Of a stretch of 64,000 bases of DNA, positions 35,434 to 47,225 are shown in pieces. The position numbers and the translations under genes are program-made. The notes below the pieces were generated by a model. That model had not been told where the DNA came from. It was given only the letters and a program-made list of their open reading frames with translations, and made no database searches. Where the stretch lies: the NCBI RefSeq assembly GCF_006438825.1, contig NZ_RCZP01000003.1, positions 317,682 through 381,681 on the forward strand, in the 5' to 3' direction. The stretch comes from Muricoccus nepalensis. GTDB taxonomy: Bacteria; Pseudomonadota; Alphaproteobacteria; Acetobacterales; Acetobacteraceae. Position 1 is the stretch's first letter. Every line of letters starts with the position of its first letter.

Positions 35434-35637
35434 TCAGGCGCGGACGGCGCCCTTCAGGGGCTTGCCGGCCGCAACGACCTCGCGGCCGTCGTAGAAGCCG
35501 CAGGACACGCAGATGTTGTGCGGGCGGCGTAGCTCGCCGCAGTTCGGGCAGTCGGCATGCGCCTCCTTCGGGAGGGCGTGGTGGCTGCGACGCATCCCGC
35601 GGCGGGACGGCGAAACTTTTCTCTTCGGAACGGCCAT
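35434..35637 (-). CDS. rpmF: 50S ribosomal protein L32
   Basis: A 67-residue ribosomal protein starting [20 protein letters not shown]. It keeps the zinc-ribbon cysteines (CPNCG and CVSCG), so it is the zinc-binding form, while the L33 in this window is not. It lies between yceD and plsX in the classical rpmF-plsX-fabH order. Confidence 0.96.
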   Translation of the reverse strand: MAVPKRKVSPSRRGMRRSHHALPKEAHADCPNCGELRRPHNICVSCGFYDGREVVAAGKPLKGAVRA

Positions 35638-35753
35638 CGGTGCCGGGCCTTTCTATAATGCAACACGTCGCGCGAACGGACGGGATATCGGGAGGCGCGC
35701 GCCATACCACCCGCCACCCCTGGGAAGCAAGCCCGGGAGGGTCGCCCCAGGCG

Positions 35754-36260
35754 TTAGCCGGGCTTCGGAACGCCGCCTAAAGCACGAAGCGCGGCAAAGG
35801 GCGAGGCCTTTCCGTCGGAGGCGCCGGATGGCAGCTCCGCGCCGGGCGCCCGGGGGTAGGGATCGAGGGCGAGGGCGAGGTCCTGCACGAGGGCCTCGCC
35901 GAGGTCGGCGGAGCCGTCGGGCTCGGACTCGATCTCGTCCGGCCCGTCGTCGAGCTCGTCGGAGGACTCCTCGCCGGGCGGGAGGATGCGCCAGTCGATC
36001 GGCGCCTCGACTGCCCCGGGCACGGGGTCGAGGGTGACGACGCATTCCTGCACGACCGCGGCCCGGAGCGTGCCGCGGGCGCGGAGGGCGCCGCCCGGGG
36101 CGGGGGCGAGGTCGATCTCGGCGGTGAGCGCGTCGAGGCCGAGGAGGCCGAGGCGCGCGGCGAGGGCCTCGCGCTCCGCCGGGGTCGCCTCCAGCCGCTC
36201 GTGCCGGCCCTGGGGGCCGACCGCGCCGGGGCGGAGGGGGCGGGACATCTCGCGGGTCAC
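35754..36260 (-). CDS. YceD/DUF177 family protein (23S rRNA accumulation protein)
   Basis: A 168-residue protein of the DUF177 family, recognised by TREMSRPLRPG at the start, the core LRAAVVQECVVTLDPVPGAVEAPID with the conserved cysteine, and the acidic stretch before DLGEALVQDLALALDPYPRAPGA. Members affect 23S rRNA levels and in plants are linked to plastid ribosome assembly. The GTG start overlaps the upstream stop (GTGA) and gives the N-terminus expected of the family. It precedes rpmF, as is usual. Confidence 0.9.
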   Translation of the reverse strand: MTREMSRPLRPGAVGPQGRHERLEATPAEREALAARLGLLGLDALTAEIDLAPAPGGALRARGTLRAAVVQECVVTLDPVPGAVEAPIDWRILPPGEESSDELDDGPDEIESEPDGSADLGEALVQDLALALDPYPRAPGAELPSGASDGKASPFAALRALGGVPKPG

Positions 36261-36793
36261 GCGGGCAGGCCCATCTCGGCGCGGCCGGCGATGAAGCCCT
36301 CGAAGGGCTGGGCCGCGAGCGTCGCGTCGAACGCCATGGCGTGGGCCGCCAGGCGGGACGCGGCCCCTTCCGGCGGGCCGTCCGGCCAGACGTTGCGGGC
36401 GAGCGCCGCCTCCAGCGCCGGGGCGTCGGCGGCGGCCAGCGCCTTCTCGTAGGCGAGGGCGCGGCCGTGGAAGGCCTCCCACATGCGGCGGACGCGCTTG
36501 CCGATGGACATGTCGCCCACCCCCATCTCCCGGAGGTTGAGGTCCATGTCCGCGAACATCGCGTCGAACACCGCCTGCGCCAGCGCCGGGCCGCGCGGGT
36601 CCGGGTCGCGGTGCAGGCGGCGCACCAGCAGGGCCGCGTGGAGGGCCACGAGGTCGAAGCGGCCCTCCAGCGTGTCGGGCACCGCGTCCTCGCCGAAGAG
36701 CGCGGGGTCGCGGGCGGCCTCGACGGCCGCGGTGTAGAGGGCGAAGCCGGCGCGCTCGTGCGGGCGGCGCCGGAAAAGGCCAAACAGGGCCAT
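36257..36793 (-). CDS. Ubiquinol-cytochrome c chaperone family protein
   Basis: A 178-residue protein of the CBP3/UQCC1 type, which helps assemble cytochrome b of complex III. Typical segments are FALYTAAVEAARDPALFGE, GRFDLVALHAALLVRRLH, FADMDLNLREMGVGDMSIGKRVRRMWEAFHGR (read in pieces), and the C-terminal FIAGRAEMGLP. It implies that the organism has an alphaproteobacterial bc1 complex. Its stop is coupled to the yceD-like gene; it is divergent from bamE. Confidence 0.9.
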   Translation of the reverse strand: MALFGLFRRRPHERAGFALYTAAVEAARDPALFGEDAVPDTLEGRFDLVALHAALLVRRLHRDPDPRGPALAQAVFDAMFADMDLNLREMGVGDMSIGKRVRRMWEAFHGRALAYEKALAAADAPALEAALARNVWPDGPPEGAASRLAAHAMAFDATLAAQPFEGFIAGRAEMGLPA

Positions 36794-36889
36794 GGGGCTC
36801 TCACGGTTCCATCCGGCCCGCCCCAGGGGGCGTCCGGCAAAGCCGCTCTGTTGACCGGGCGGCAGGGCGGTGGCAATCGAACCGGCGAG

Positions 36890-37459
36890 ATGGCCCTCCC
36901 ACCCCGCCCCGTCAATCCGCGCCGTGACCCCGGCCCCGCCCCCCTGCCCCATCGGGCCGCCGGGTGGCGCGCGGGCCTCGCGCTCGCCGCCCTCCTCGGC
37001 GCCGCGCCGCTGGGCGCCTGCTCGGTCTTCGAGGCGCCGGAGCAGATCCGCGGCAACCGGGCGGACGCCGAGATGATCCAGCAGCTCACGCCCGGGGTCT
37101 CGACCCGCGCGGACGTGACGGCGGTGCTCGGCTCGCCGAGCGCGACCTCCACCTTTGACCAGCGCGAGTGGTATTACATCAGCGCGGTCAGCCACATCCG
37201 CCCGGCCCGGGTGCCGGCGCTGGAGAAGCAGCGCGTGGTGGTGGTGCGCTTCGATGACCGCGGCGTGGTCGAGGGGATCGACCAGAAGGGCGAGGACCAG
37301 ATGCGGAACGTGGCGGTGGTGGACCGCACCACGCCGGTTCCGGGGAATGAGCGCTCCCTTCTCCAGGCGCTGTTCGGCAACATCGGCCGCTTCGGGCCGA
37401 CGGCGGCCCAGGAGACGGTGCCGGGCGCCAACGCGGGCGCGGGCGCGCCGCCGCGCTAG
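36890..37459 (+). CDS. bamE: Outer membrane assembly lipoprotein BamE (SmpA/OmlA)
   Basis: A 189-residue lipoprotein: basic N-region, hydrophobic LALAALLGAAPLGAC with the lipobox cysteine, then the SmpA/OmlA fold with MIQQLTPGVSTRADVTAVLGSPS and TFDQREWYYISAV, ending with a glycine/alanine-rich tail. BamE is part of the outer-membrane beta-barrel assembly complex. The ATG at 36890 was chosen; the frame stays open further upstream, but that stretch is opposite the chaperone gene. Pairing with the chaperone/yceD genes is conserved in alphaproteobacteria. Confidence 0.9.
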   Translation: MALPPRPVNPRRDPGPAPLPHRAAGWRAGLALAALLGAAPLGACSVFEAPEQIRGNRADAEMIQQLTPGVSTRADVTAVLGSPSATSTFDQREWYYISAVSHIRPARVPALEKQRVVVVRFDDRGVVEGIDQKGEDQMRNVAVVDRTTPVPGNERSLLQALFGNIGRFGPTAAQETVPGANAGAGAPPR

Positions 37460-37468
37460 ATCGGCGCG

Positions 37469-37513
37469 CCGCCCGCCGGTCCCGGCCCGTTCGGGCAGGG
37501 TCCGGCCGGGCGG
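37469..37513. terminator. Stem-loop between convergent bamE and MFS genes
   Basis: CCGCCCGCCGG pairs with CCGGCCGGGCGG with one bulge, and a smaller GCCCG/CGGGC pair lies inside. It sits between two convergent stops. No T run, so a bidirectional terminator is only likely. Confidence 0.4.
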
Positions 37514-37528
37514 TGCCGCGGCGCCGCC

Positions 37529-38722
37529 TCAGGCGGCGAAGCGCACCGGGCGGCGGGCAATCCGCAGCAGGGCGACGACCAGCGCCGGCAACACGAGGAT
37601 GTTCAGCAGGTTCCAGCCGCTGACCGCGTGCAGCAGCCCCGAGCCGAAGGCGGTGCAGGCGACGGTGCCGAAGACGATGAAGTCGTTGGCCGTCTGCGCG
37701 CGCACGCGCTCGGACGGGGTGTGGACCTCGGCCAGCAGGGTGGTGGCGCCCGTGAACATGAAGTTCCAGCCGAGGCCGAGCGCCATGAGCGCGAGGGTGA
37801 AGTTGAGGAAGTCCTTTCCCATCAGCGCGAGGCCGACGCAGGCGGCGTTCAGCAGCACGCCCGCGACGATCACCGGCCGCGTGCCGAAGCGGGCGATCAG
37901 GCGGCCCGTGAAGAAGCCCGGCGCGTACATCGAGATCGCGTGGACCTGGATGACTGTGGCGCTGGCGGAGATGCCGAAGCCGCAGAGCATCATCTCGAGC
38001 GGCGTCGAGGTCATCAGCAGGTTCATCGAGCCGTAGGCGACCGCGCCCGTGAGGGCGGCGGTGAGGAAGGCCGGGCGGGCGAGAATCTCGCGGATGGGGG
38101 TCGCGGCGCCGGTGCGGGGCATGGCCGGGGGCAGGCTGACGAGGGTGAGCAGCGCCATGCAGGCGAGCGGCATGAGCGCGAGGATGAGGTAGGTGCCGAG
38201 GAAGAGCGAGGGCGCGAGGAGGTCCCGGCTGTGCTTCACCAGCTCCGGCCCGAGGGCCGCGGCGATGACGCCGCCGGCCATGACGAGGGAGATGGCGCGC
38301 GGCCGGTAGGCGGGGGAGGCGACCTCGGCCGCGGCGAAGCGGTAGTGCTGGGCGATGCCGAAGCCGAGCCCGGCGGGGATGGCGCCGAGGCAGTAGAGCG
38401 GGAAGCTCGCCTGCCAGACCCCGAAGGCGAAGACGAGGCTGCCGAGAAGGCTGCCCGCCGCGCCCAGCAGGAAGCCGGGGCGCCGGCCGAGGCGGGCGAA
38501 GACCATGCCGGCGGGGATGGACGCGCCCATGGTGGCCAGCATCTGGAGCGCCATGGGCAGGGTGGCCAGCGACTTGTTCTCGGCCAGGCTGTAGCCGATC
38601 AGCGCGCCCATGGTGGCCTGGCCGACGACGGCGGAGTTCATCAGCGCCTGGCAGAGGAAGAGGAGCCGGACGTTCCGGCGCATGGCGGTGTCGGCCGGCA
38701 GGTCGATCGCGGTCGCTAGCAT
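37529..38722 (-). CDS. MFS transporter
   Basis: A 397-residue integral membrane protein with about 12 hydrophobic segments. The MFS loop motif between helices 2 and 3 reads GMVFARLGRRPGFLLGAAGSL and there is a similar GRLIARFGTRPVIVAGVLL in the second half. Substrate unknown. The ATG at 38722 shares a base with the thiL stop, so this gene ends the riboflavin/nusB/thiL run; an upstream ATG at 38737 is possible. A flavin or thiamin-related cargo would be speculation. Confidence 0.88.
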   Translation of the reverse strand: MLATAIDLPADTAMRRNVRLLFLCQALMNSAVVGQATMGALIGYSLAENKSLATLPMALQMLATMGASIPAGMVFARLGRRPGFLLGAAGSLLGSLVFAFGVWQASFPLYCLGAIPAGLGFGIAQHYRFAAAEVASPAYRPRAISLVMAGGVIAAALGPELVKHSRDLLAPSLFLGTYLILALMPLACMALLTLVSLPPAMPRTGAATPIREILARPAFLTAALTGAVAYGSMNLLMTSTPLEMMLCGFGISASATVIQVHAISMYAPGFFTGRLIARFGTRPVIVAGVLLNAACVGLALMGKDFLNFTLALMALGLGWNFMFTGATTLLAEVHTPSERVRAQTANDFIVFGTVACTAFGSGLLHAVSGWNLLNILVLPALVVALLRIARRPVRFAA

Positions 38723-39717
38723 CAGAAGTGGCTCCATCCCCCCTGCGCGGGGGTGATCCTCCCCCCGTCGCGGCCGAGCACCGTGACCGCGGGGGCGCCT
38801 TCCGTGAAGCGCCCGATGGGCGTGACGGCCGTGCCCGTGGCGCGGGACAGGGCCTCGACGCGCGCCCGGTCGTCGGGCGCGGCCGCGAAGAGGAGCTCGT
38901 AGTCGTCGCCCCCCGTGGCGAGGCGCGGCAGCCAGGACGGGTCCGCCGCCACGAGGGCGGCGGCGGGCGGGGAGAGCGGCAGGGCGGCGAGGTCGAGGGT
39001 GGCGGCGAGGCCGCCCGCGCGGCAGAGGTGGCCGAGGTCCTGCACCAGACCGTCCGAGACGTCCATCGCGGCGCGGGCAAGGCCGCGCAGCGCGACGCCG
39101 AGGGCGAGGCGCGGCTCGGGCAGGCGGTAGCGGCCGGCGAGGTGCCCGCCGGGATCCGCGCCCGGCGGCAGGCGGCCCTGCAGGACGGCGAGGCCGAGCG
39201 CGCCGTCGCCGATCGTGCCGGAGACCCAGAGATCGTCCCCGGGGCGCGCGCCCGCGCGCCGCAGCGCCGCGCCCGGCGGCACCGTGCCGAGGATGGTCAG
39301 CGAGAGGCAGGCGGGGCCCGGGATGGCGACGGTGTCGCCGCCGAGGACGTGGAGGCCGAAGCGGCGCTGGTCCTCGGCGAGGCCCGCGGCGAAGCCCTCC
39401 AGCCAGGCGGCGGGCGTGCCGCGGGGGATGGCGGTGGTCATGAGGTAGGCGAGCGGCTCCGCCCCCATGGCCGCGAGGTCGGAGAGGTTCACCCGGAGGA
39501 GCTTGCGCCCGACCGTGTCCGGCGGGTCGTCGGGGAGGTAGTGGACGCCCTCCACCATGGCGTCGGCCGCGAGGACGAGGTGGCGGCCGGGCGGGGGGGC
39601 GAGGAGGGCCGCGTCGTCCGAGAGGGCCAGGGCCCCCTCCCCGGCCAGGGGAAGGAAGTGGCGCGCGATGAGGGCGAACTCGGGGGGCAGGCCCGTGGGC
39701 GCGGGGGGCGGCCCCAT
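38722..39717 (-). CDS. thiL: Thiamine-monophosphate kinase
   Basis: ThiL (331 residues) phosphorylates thiamine monophosphate to thiamine diphosphate. Motifs: SDDAALL (metal and nucleotide), VLAADAMVEGVHYLPD, VNLSDLAAMGAEPLAYL, and the C-terminal domain with MDVSDGLVQDLGHLC and GGDDYELLFAAAP. The start overlaps the nusB stop by one base, a common nusB-thiL pairing. No thiamin riboswitch was seen. Confidence 0.95.
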   Translation of the reverse strand: MGPPPAPTGLPPEFALIARHFLPLAGEGALALSDDAALLAPPPGRHLVLAADAMVEGVHYLPDDPPDTVGRKLLRVNLSDLAAMGAEPLAYLMTTAIPRGTPAAWLEGFAAGLAEDQRRFGLHVLGGDTVAIPGPACLSLTILGTVPPGAALRRAGARPGDDLWVSGTIGDGALGLAVLQGRLPPGADPGGHLAGRYRLPEPRLALGVALRGLARAAMDVSDGLVQDLGHLCRAGGLAATLDLAALPLSPPAAALVAADPSWLPRLATGGDDYELLFAAAPDDRARVEALSRATGTAVTPIGRFTEGAPAVTVLGRDGGRITPAQGGWSHF

Positions 39718-40301
39718 CAGGCGCGGGGCTGGAACTCGTCGCCGCGCATCTGGCGCGCCAGCGCGTCGAGCACGCCGTTGGCGAAGCGGGGCTCCTCGGC
39801 GTCGAAGAAGCCGTGGGCGATGTCCATGTACTCGTTGATGACCACGCGCGCCGGCGTGTCGGCGGCGCCGGCCCAGAGCTCGGCGGCGGCGGCGCGCAGC
39901 AGGGCGCGCAGCACGGGGTCCAGCCGGTCGAGCGTCCAGGCGCCGGAGAGATGGGCGGCGATGGCGGCGTCGATCGTCTCGGAGTCCTTGGCGGCGCCGC
40001 GGACGATCCGGCTGAACAGGGGCACGTCCGCCTGGGGCACGCGGCCGTCCTCGAAGCCGTCCTCGCTGCCGAGGGTGCCGATGCGGTGGCGGACGAACTG
40101 GTCGATCACCGTCTCCGCGCTCTCGCCGCCCGCCTCGGACTGGAAGAGGGCCTGGACGGCGGCGACGCGGGCGCCGGTGCGGGGGCGGCCCGGGTTGGCG
40201 CGGGGGCGGCGGGCGCCGGCGCCCTTCGGGCCAGAGCCCTTGGTGGTGGGGTCCTTGGCGGTCGGGTCCTTGGGGGGGTGGGCCTTGGGGGTCTGGCTCA
40301 T
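39717..40301 (-). CDS. nusB: Transcription antitermination factor NusB
   Basis: NusB (194 residues) binds boxA of rRNA leaders together with NusE. The helical core starts at ARVAAVQALFQSE and ends with DTPARVVINEYMDIAHGFFD then FANGVLDALAR, all family features. It has an unusual N-terminal extension of about 40 residues rich in Pro, Lys, Thr and Gly (AHPPKDPTAKDPTTKG), predicted disordered. The ATG overlaps the ribH stop by four bases. Confidence 0.95.
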   Translation of the reverse strand: MSQTPKAHPPKDPTAKDPTTKGSGPKGAGARRPRANPGRPRTGARVAAVQALFQSEAGGESAETVIDQFVRHRIGTLGSEDGFEDGRVPQADVPLFSRIVRGAAKDSETIDAAIAAHLSGAWTLDRLDPVLRALLRAAAAELWAGAADTPARVVINEYMDIAHGFFDAEEPRFANGVLDALARQMRGDEFQPRA

Positions 40302-40779
40302 TCGGCCACCTGCGTGAATTTCCGGGCGAGGGCGACCTGGCCGATCATGGCGTTGGCCGCCTCCACCCCCTTGTTGTGCCGGTCCGGCGAGGAGCGGGCG
40401 ATGGCCTGCTGGAGGCTGTGGACGGTGAGGAGCCCGAAGCCGATGGCGGCGCCCGTGGTGATGGAGACGTCCATCACGCCGCGGCAGGCCTCGCGGCAGA
40501 TGTGGTCGTAGTGGTCGGTCTCGCCCTTCACCACGCAGCCGAAGACGAGGTAGCCGTCGTGGCCCCCGGCGCGGATGGCCATGGCGAGGGCGGCGGGCAG
40601 CTCGAAGGCGCCGGCGACGTCGATCACCTCGGCCTCGGCGCCGAGGCCGGCGAGGACCGCGAGCGCGCCGTCCACCATCCCGCCGACCACGTTCGCGTAG
40701 TAGGGGGCCTGGATGACCAGCACCCGGGGCGCGGGGCCGGTCAGCTCGGGGGGGGCGCGGAGCGGGCTGTCGGCGGTGC

Positions 40780-40783
<4 letters not shown>
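40298..40783 (-). CDS. ribH: 6,7-dimethyl-8-ribityllumazine synthase
   Basis: RibH (161 residues) condenses the ribityl pyrimidine with 3,4-dihydroxy-2-butanone 4-phosphate in the penultimate riboflavin step. Motifs: VIQAPYYANVVGGMVDGA, DVAGAFELPAALAMAI, FGCVVKGETDHYDHICREACRG (in two parts) and GFGLLTVHSLQQAIAR. The start is TTG, overlapping the ribBX stop as TTGA. A member of the rib cluster feeding RibE. Confidence 0.96.
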
Positions 40784-41894
<1,111 letters not shown>

Positions 41895-41898
<4 letters not shown>

Positions 41899-42527
41899 GC
41901 GGCGGCTCCCCGGCGCTCGTTCCCCATGCCCTCGAATTGCCGGAGGCGCGCGACGTAGCGGGCGAGCATGTCGATCTCGATGTTCACCCGCCCGCCCGGG
42001 CGCAGCGCGCCGAGCGCCGTGACCTCGGTGGTGTGGGGGATGAGGTTCACCCCGAAGGTGGTCTCGTCCGCCGCGTTCACGGTCAGCGAGACACCGTCGA
42101 CCGTGATGCTGCCCTTCTCCGCCACAAAGCGCGAGAGGCCGGGGGGCAGGCGGAAGGTCCAGCGGTGAGAGCCATTCTCGGGCATGACGGAGAGGATCTC
42201 GGCCACCCCGTCCACGTGGCCCGAGACGACGTGGCCGCCCATCTCGTCGCCCATGCGGAGCGAGCGCTCGAGGTTGATGCGCGTGCCCTCGGCCCAGGTG
42301 CCGAGGGTGGTGCGGGAGAGGCTCTCGGCGGAGATCTCCACCTCGAAGAGGTCGTCCGCCAGCGTCACCACGGTCAGGCAGCAGCCGGAGCAGCAGATGG
42401 AGGCGCCGATGGCGACCCCCTCGAGCCAGCCGGGCGGGGTGGCGATGGCGACGCGCATGTCCTGGCCCGCCCCGATGGGGGCGAGGCGTCGGATCGTGCC
42501 GATGGCGGTGACGATGCCGGTGAACAC
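41895..42527 (-). CDS. ribE: Riboflavin synthase alpha subunit
   Basis: RibE (210 residues) dismutates two lumazines to riboflavin. It is two lumazine-binding barrels: MFTGIVTAIGTIRR at the start, CCSGCCLTVV and the first GHVVSGHVDGVAEI, then VDGVSLTVNAADETTFGVNLIPHT for the second. The GTG start is followed directly by FTGIV, fixing the N-terminus. It is 100 bases after ribD. That gap holds no recognisable FMN riboswitch. Confidence 0.95.
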
Positions 42528-42627
42528 GGGGGCGGTTCCGTTTGGTGGAGGGGGTCGGGAAGGATGTGGGGTCGGGACCAGGGGATGGCGCGGGGGGCGG
42601 CTCCTGGCAAGGGGGAAGCGGCGCGGG

Positions 42628-43737
42628 TCAGGCCGGCGCCGGCTCCCCTGGAACCACGTCGGCCTCGACCAGCCAGGCGTCGCCGGCCGGGCGGCGGGCG
42701 GTGACGGCCAGGCGCGGCATCTGGGCCAGCCGGTCCACGCCGAGGGAGGCGAGGCCGGGCAGCCCGTCGCCGCCCATGAGGGAGGGCGCGGCGAACCAGG
42801 CGAGGCGGTCCACCAGCCCGGCGCGCATCAGCGAGGCGCCGAGGACAGCGCCGCCCTCCACCATGAGGCGGGTGATGCCGCGGGCGGCGAGGGCGTGGAG
42901 CAGCGCCCGGGGCTCCAGCCCGCCGCCGGGCGCGCGGGGCACGTCGATCAGCTCCGCGCCCCGCTGTTCGAGCGCGGCCATGGAGGCGGGGTCGTGGCCC
43001 GGCGCGGTCGCGATCCAGGCGGGGGCCTCGCTGTTGAAGAGGCGGGCGGCGAGCGGGGTGCGGAGCCGCGCGTCGGCGACGACGCGCACGGTGGGCACGC
43101 CCGCGTAGCCCGGCAGGCGGCAGGTCAGCTCGGGGTCGTCGGCCAGCACCGTGCCGCTGCCGGCCATGACGGCATCGTGCGCGCCGCGCAGCGCGTGGGC
43201 GAGGCGGCGCGCCCCGGGGCCGGTGATCCACTGGCTCTCGCCGGCGCGCGTCGCGATGCGGCCGTCGAGCGTGGTGGCGAGCTTCAGCGTGACCATGGGC
43301 AGGCCGCGCGAGAGGCGCTTGACGAAGCCCTCGTTCACGCGCCGGGCCTCGGGCTCCAGCAGCCCGACCTCAACCGCGATCCCGGCGTCGCGCAGGCGCT
43401 TGAGGCCGATGCCGTCCACGCGGGGGTCGGGGTCGCGGAGCGCCACCACCACGCGGCCGACGCCGGCCGCGATCAGCGCGTCGGTGCAGGGGGGCGTGCG
43501 GCCCCAGTGGCAGCAGGGCTCGAGGGTGACGTAGGCGGTGGCGCCGCGCGCCCGCCCGCCCGCGGCGCGGAGCGCCTCCGTCTCGGCGTGGGGGCGGCCG
43601 CCCGGTCGCGTGTTGCCGCGGCCGACCACCCGCCCGTCGCGGACGATGACGCAGCCGACGGAGGGGTTGGGCCAGGTGCTCCCCAGTCCCCGCGCGGCCA
43701 GCGACAGGGCCGCGCGCATGTGCTGCTCATCTGACAC
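42628..43737 (-). CDS. ribD: Bifunctional pyrimidine deaminase/reductase
   Basis: RibD (369 residues) carries out the deamination and reduction steps of riboflavin synthesis. The N-terminal deaminase has GGRPHAETEALRAA and the zinc cysteines in YVTLEPCCHWGRTPPCTDAL; the C-terminal reductase shows PMVTLKLATTLDGRIATR and LMVEGGAVLGASLM. The start is GTG. It lies 21 bases after nrdR in the same direction, a neighbour pair seen in many proteobacteria. Confidence 0.95.
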   Translation of the reverse strand: MSDEQHMRAALSLAARGLGSTWPNPSVGCVIVRDGRVVGRGNTRPGGRPHAETEALRAAGGRARGATAYVTLEPCCHWGRTPPCTDALIAAGVGRVVVALRDPDPRVDGIGLKRLRDAGIAVEVGLLEPEARRVNEGFVKRLSRGLPMVTLKLATTLDGRIATRAGESQWITGPGARRLAHALRGAHDAVMAGSGTVLADDPELTCRLPGYAGVPTVRVVADARLRTPLAARLFNSEAPAWIATAPGHDPASMAALEQRGAELIDVPRAPGGGLEPRALLHALAARGITRLMVEGGAVLGASLMRAGLVDRLAWFAAPSLMGGDGLPGLASLGVDRLAQMPRLAVTARRPAGDAWLVEADVVPGEPAPA

Positions 43738-43758
43738 GGGCCGGATGTGCGCGCGGGA

Positions 43759-44211
43759 TCAGGAGTTGTCCAGGGAGCCGAGGAAGGCGTGGAAGTCCTT
43801 CGCGTCCCGGAAGTTCTCGTAGACGCTGGCGAATCGGACGTAGGCAACGGGGTCGAGCTCGCGCAGGACCTCCATGACGCGCTGGCCGATGGCCTTGGAG
43901 GTCAGCTCCTCCGCACCCTCCGACTCCAGGCGGCGCTGGATGCCCGTCACGATGCGCTCGACCTGGTCCTCGTTGACCGGGCGCTTGCGCAGCGCGACGC
44001 GGATGGAGCGGGCGAGCTTCTCGCGGTCGAAGGCGACGCGGCGGCCGTCGGTCTTGAGGACGGTCAGCTCGCGGAGCTGCACCCGCTCGAAGGTGGTGAA
44101 GCGGGCGCCGCAGGCGTTGCAGGAGCGGCGGCGGCGGATGCTGGCGCCGTCCTCGGCCGGACGGCTGTCCTTCACCTGCGTGTCCTCGGACTGGCAGAAA
44201 GGGCAGCGCAT
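43759..44211 (-). CDS. nrdR: Transcriptional repressor NrdR
   Basis: NrdR (150 residues) represses ribonucleotide reductase genes according to ATP/dATP. It has the N-terminal zinc ribbon ([17 protein letters not shown] and [13 protein letters not shown]) and an ATP-cone domain ([20 protein letters not shown] through [11 protein letters not shown]). It is placed between glyA and ribD; no NrdR box was searched for here. Confidence 0.96.
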   Translation of the reverse strand: MRCPFCQSEDTQVKDSRPAEDGASIRRRRSCNACGARFTTFERVQLRELTVLKTDGRRVAFDREKLARSIRVALRKRPVNEDQVERIVTGIQRRLESEGAEELTSKAIGQRVMEVLRELDPVAYVRFASVYENFRDAKDFHAFLGSLDNS

Positions 44212-44224
44212 CCGGCCGGCGGCC

Positions 44225-45525
44225 TCAGCCGCGGTAGATGGGGAAGCGGGCGCAGAGGGCCTGGACGGCCTCACCCGCGGCCGCCTCGACGGCCGCGTTG
44301 CCCTCGGGGGAGTTCGCCCGGGAGAGCCCGCCCAGCACCTCCCCAATCAGGCGCCCGACCTCGCGGAACTCCGCCTCGCCGAAGCCGCGGGAGGTGGCGG
44401 CGGGCGAGCCCAGCCGCACGCCCGAGGTGACGAAGGGCTTGGCGGGGTCGAAGGGGATGGCGTTCTTGTTGACCGTGAGGTGCGCGCGGCCGAGCGCGGC
44501 CTCGGCGGCCTTGCCCGTGAGGTTCTTCGGGCGGAGGTCCACGAGGACGAGGTGGTTGTCCGTGCCGCCGGTGACGAGGCCGAAGCCCTGCTCGGCCAGC
44601 GAGGCGCCGAGCGCGCGGGCGTTGTCCACGACCGCGCGGGCGTAGGCGCGGAACTCGGGGCGGAGCGCCTCGGCCAGCGCCACGGCCTTGGCGGCGATGA
44701 CGTGCATGAGGGGGCCGCCCTGGGTGCCCGGGAAGACCGCGGAATTCAGCTTCTTGGCCAGCGCCTCGTCGTCCGAGAGGATCAGGCCGCCGCGGGGGCC
44801 GCGCAGCGTCTTGTGGGTGGTGGTGGTGACGACGTGGGCGTGGGGGAAGGGCGAGGGATGCGTGCCGCCCGCGACGAGGCCAGCGAAATGGGCCATGTCC
44901 ACCATGAAGATGGCGCCGACCTCGTCCGCGATCGCGCGGAAGCGGGCGAAGTCCCAGGTGCGGGCGTAGGCGGAGCCGCCGGCGAGGATGAGCTTCGGCC
45001 GGCTCTCCCGCGCGATGCGGGCGACCTCGTCCATGTCGATAATCTGGTCCTCGCGCCGCACCGTGTAGGGGGCGGGCTTGAACCACTTGCCGGAGAGGTT
45101 GACCGGGGAGCCGTGGGAGAGGTGCCCGCCGGCGGCGAGGTCCAGGCCCATGAAGGTGTCGCCGGGCTGGAGGAGGGCGAAGAAGACCGCCGAGTTGGCC
45201 GACGCCCCGGAATGGGGCTGCACGTTGGCGTAGCCGCAGCCGAAGAGCTTCGTGGCCCGCTCGATCGCGAGAGTCTCGGCGATGTCCACGACCTCGCAGC
45301 CGCCGTAGTAGCGCTTGCCCGGCAGGCCCTCGGCGTACTTGTTCGTCAGCACCGAGCCCTGGGCCTCCAGCACGGCGCGGGAGACGATGTTCTCGGAGGC
45401 GATCAGCTCGATCCCGTCCTGCTGGCGCACCAGCTCGCGGGAGAGGACGTCCGCGATCTCGGGGTCGATCTCCGAGAGGGGGGCGTTGAAGAAGCGGTCG
45501 GTGCTGGCGGCGGGCGACTGTTCGT

Positions 45526-45529
<4 letters not shown>
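44225..45529 (-). CDS. glyA: Serine hydroxymethyltransferase
   Basis: GlyA (434 residues) interconverts serine and glycine with tetrahydrofolate. The PLP lysine lies in [16 protein letters not shown]; other family segments are [29 protein letters not shown] and [14 protein letters not shown]. The ATG at 45529 overlaps the rpiB stop as ATGA. The order rpiB-glyA-nrdR is a standard alphaproteobacterial arrangement. Confidence 0.97.
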
Positions 45530-47167
<1,638 letters not shown>

Positions 47168-47193
47168 GTCGCGCCGCCCCCGTCGCCGCGGGT

Positions 47194-47219
47194 GGCCGCC
47201 GCCCGGGAGGACGGCGGCC
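47194..47219. terminator. Stem-loop between convergent hemB and GDSL esterase genes
   Basis: GGCCGCCG (47194-47201) and CGGCGGCC (47212-47219) are perfect complements with a 10-base loop, placed between two convergent stops. No T run is present. Confidence 0.45.
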
Positions 47220-47225
47220 GGCGGG

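Noticed and set aside
42528-42627. FMN riboswitch between ribD and ribE
   Set aside because: The 100-base gap has none of the conserved RFN-element sequences that I could recognise.
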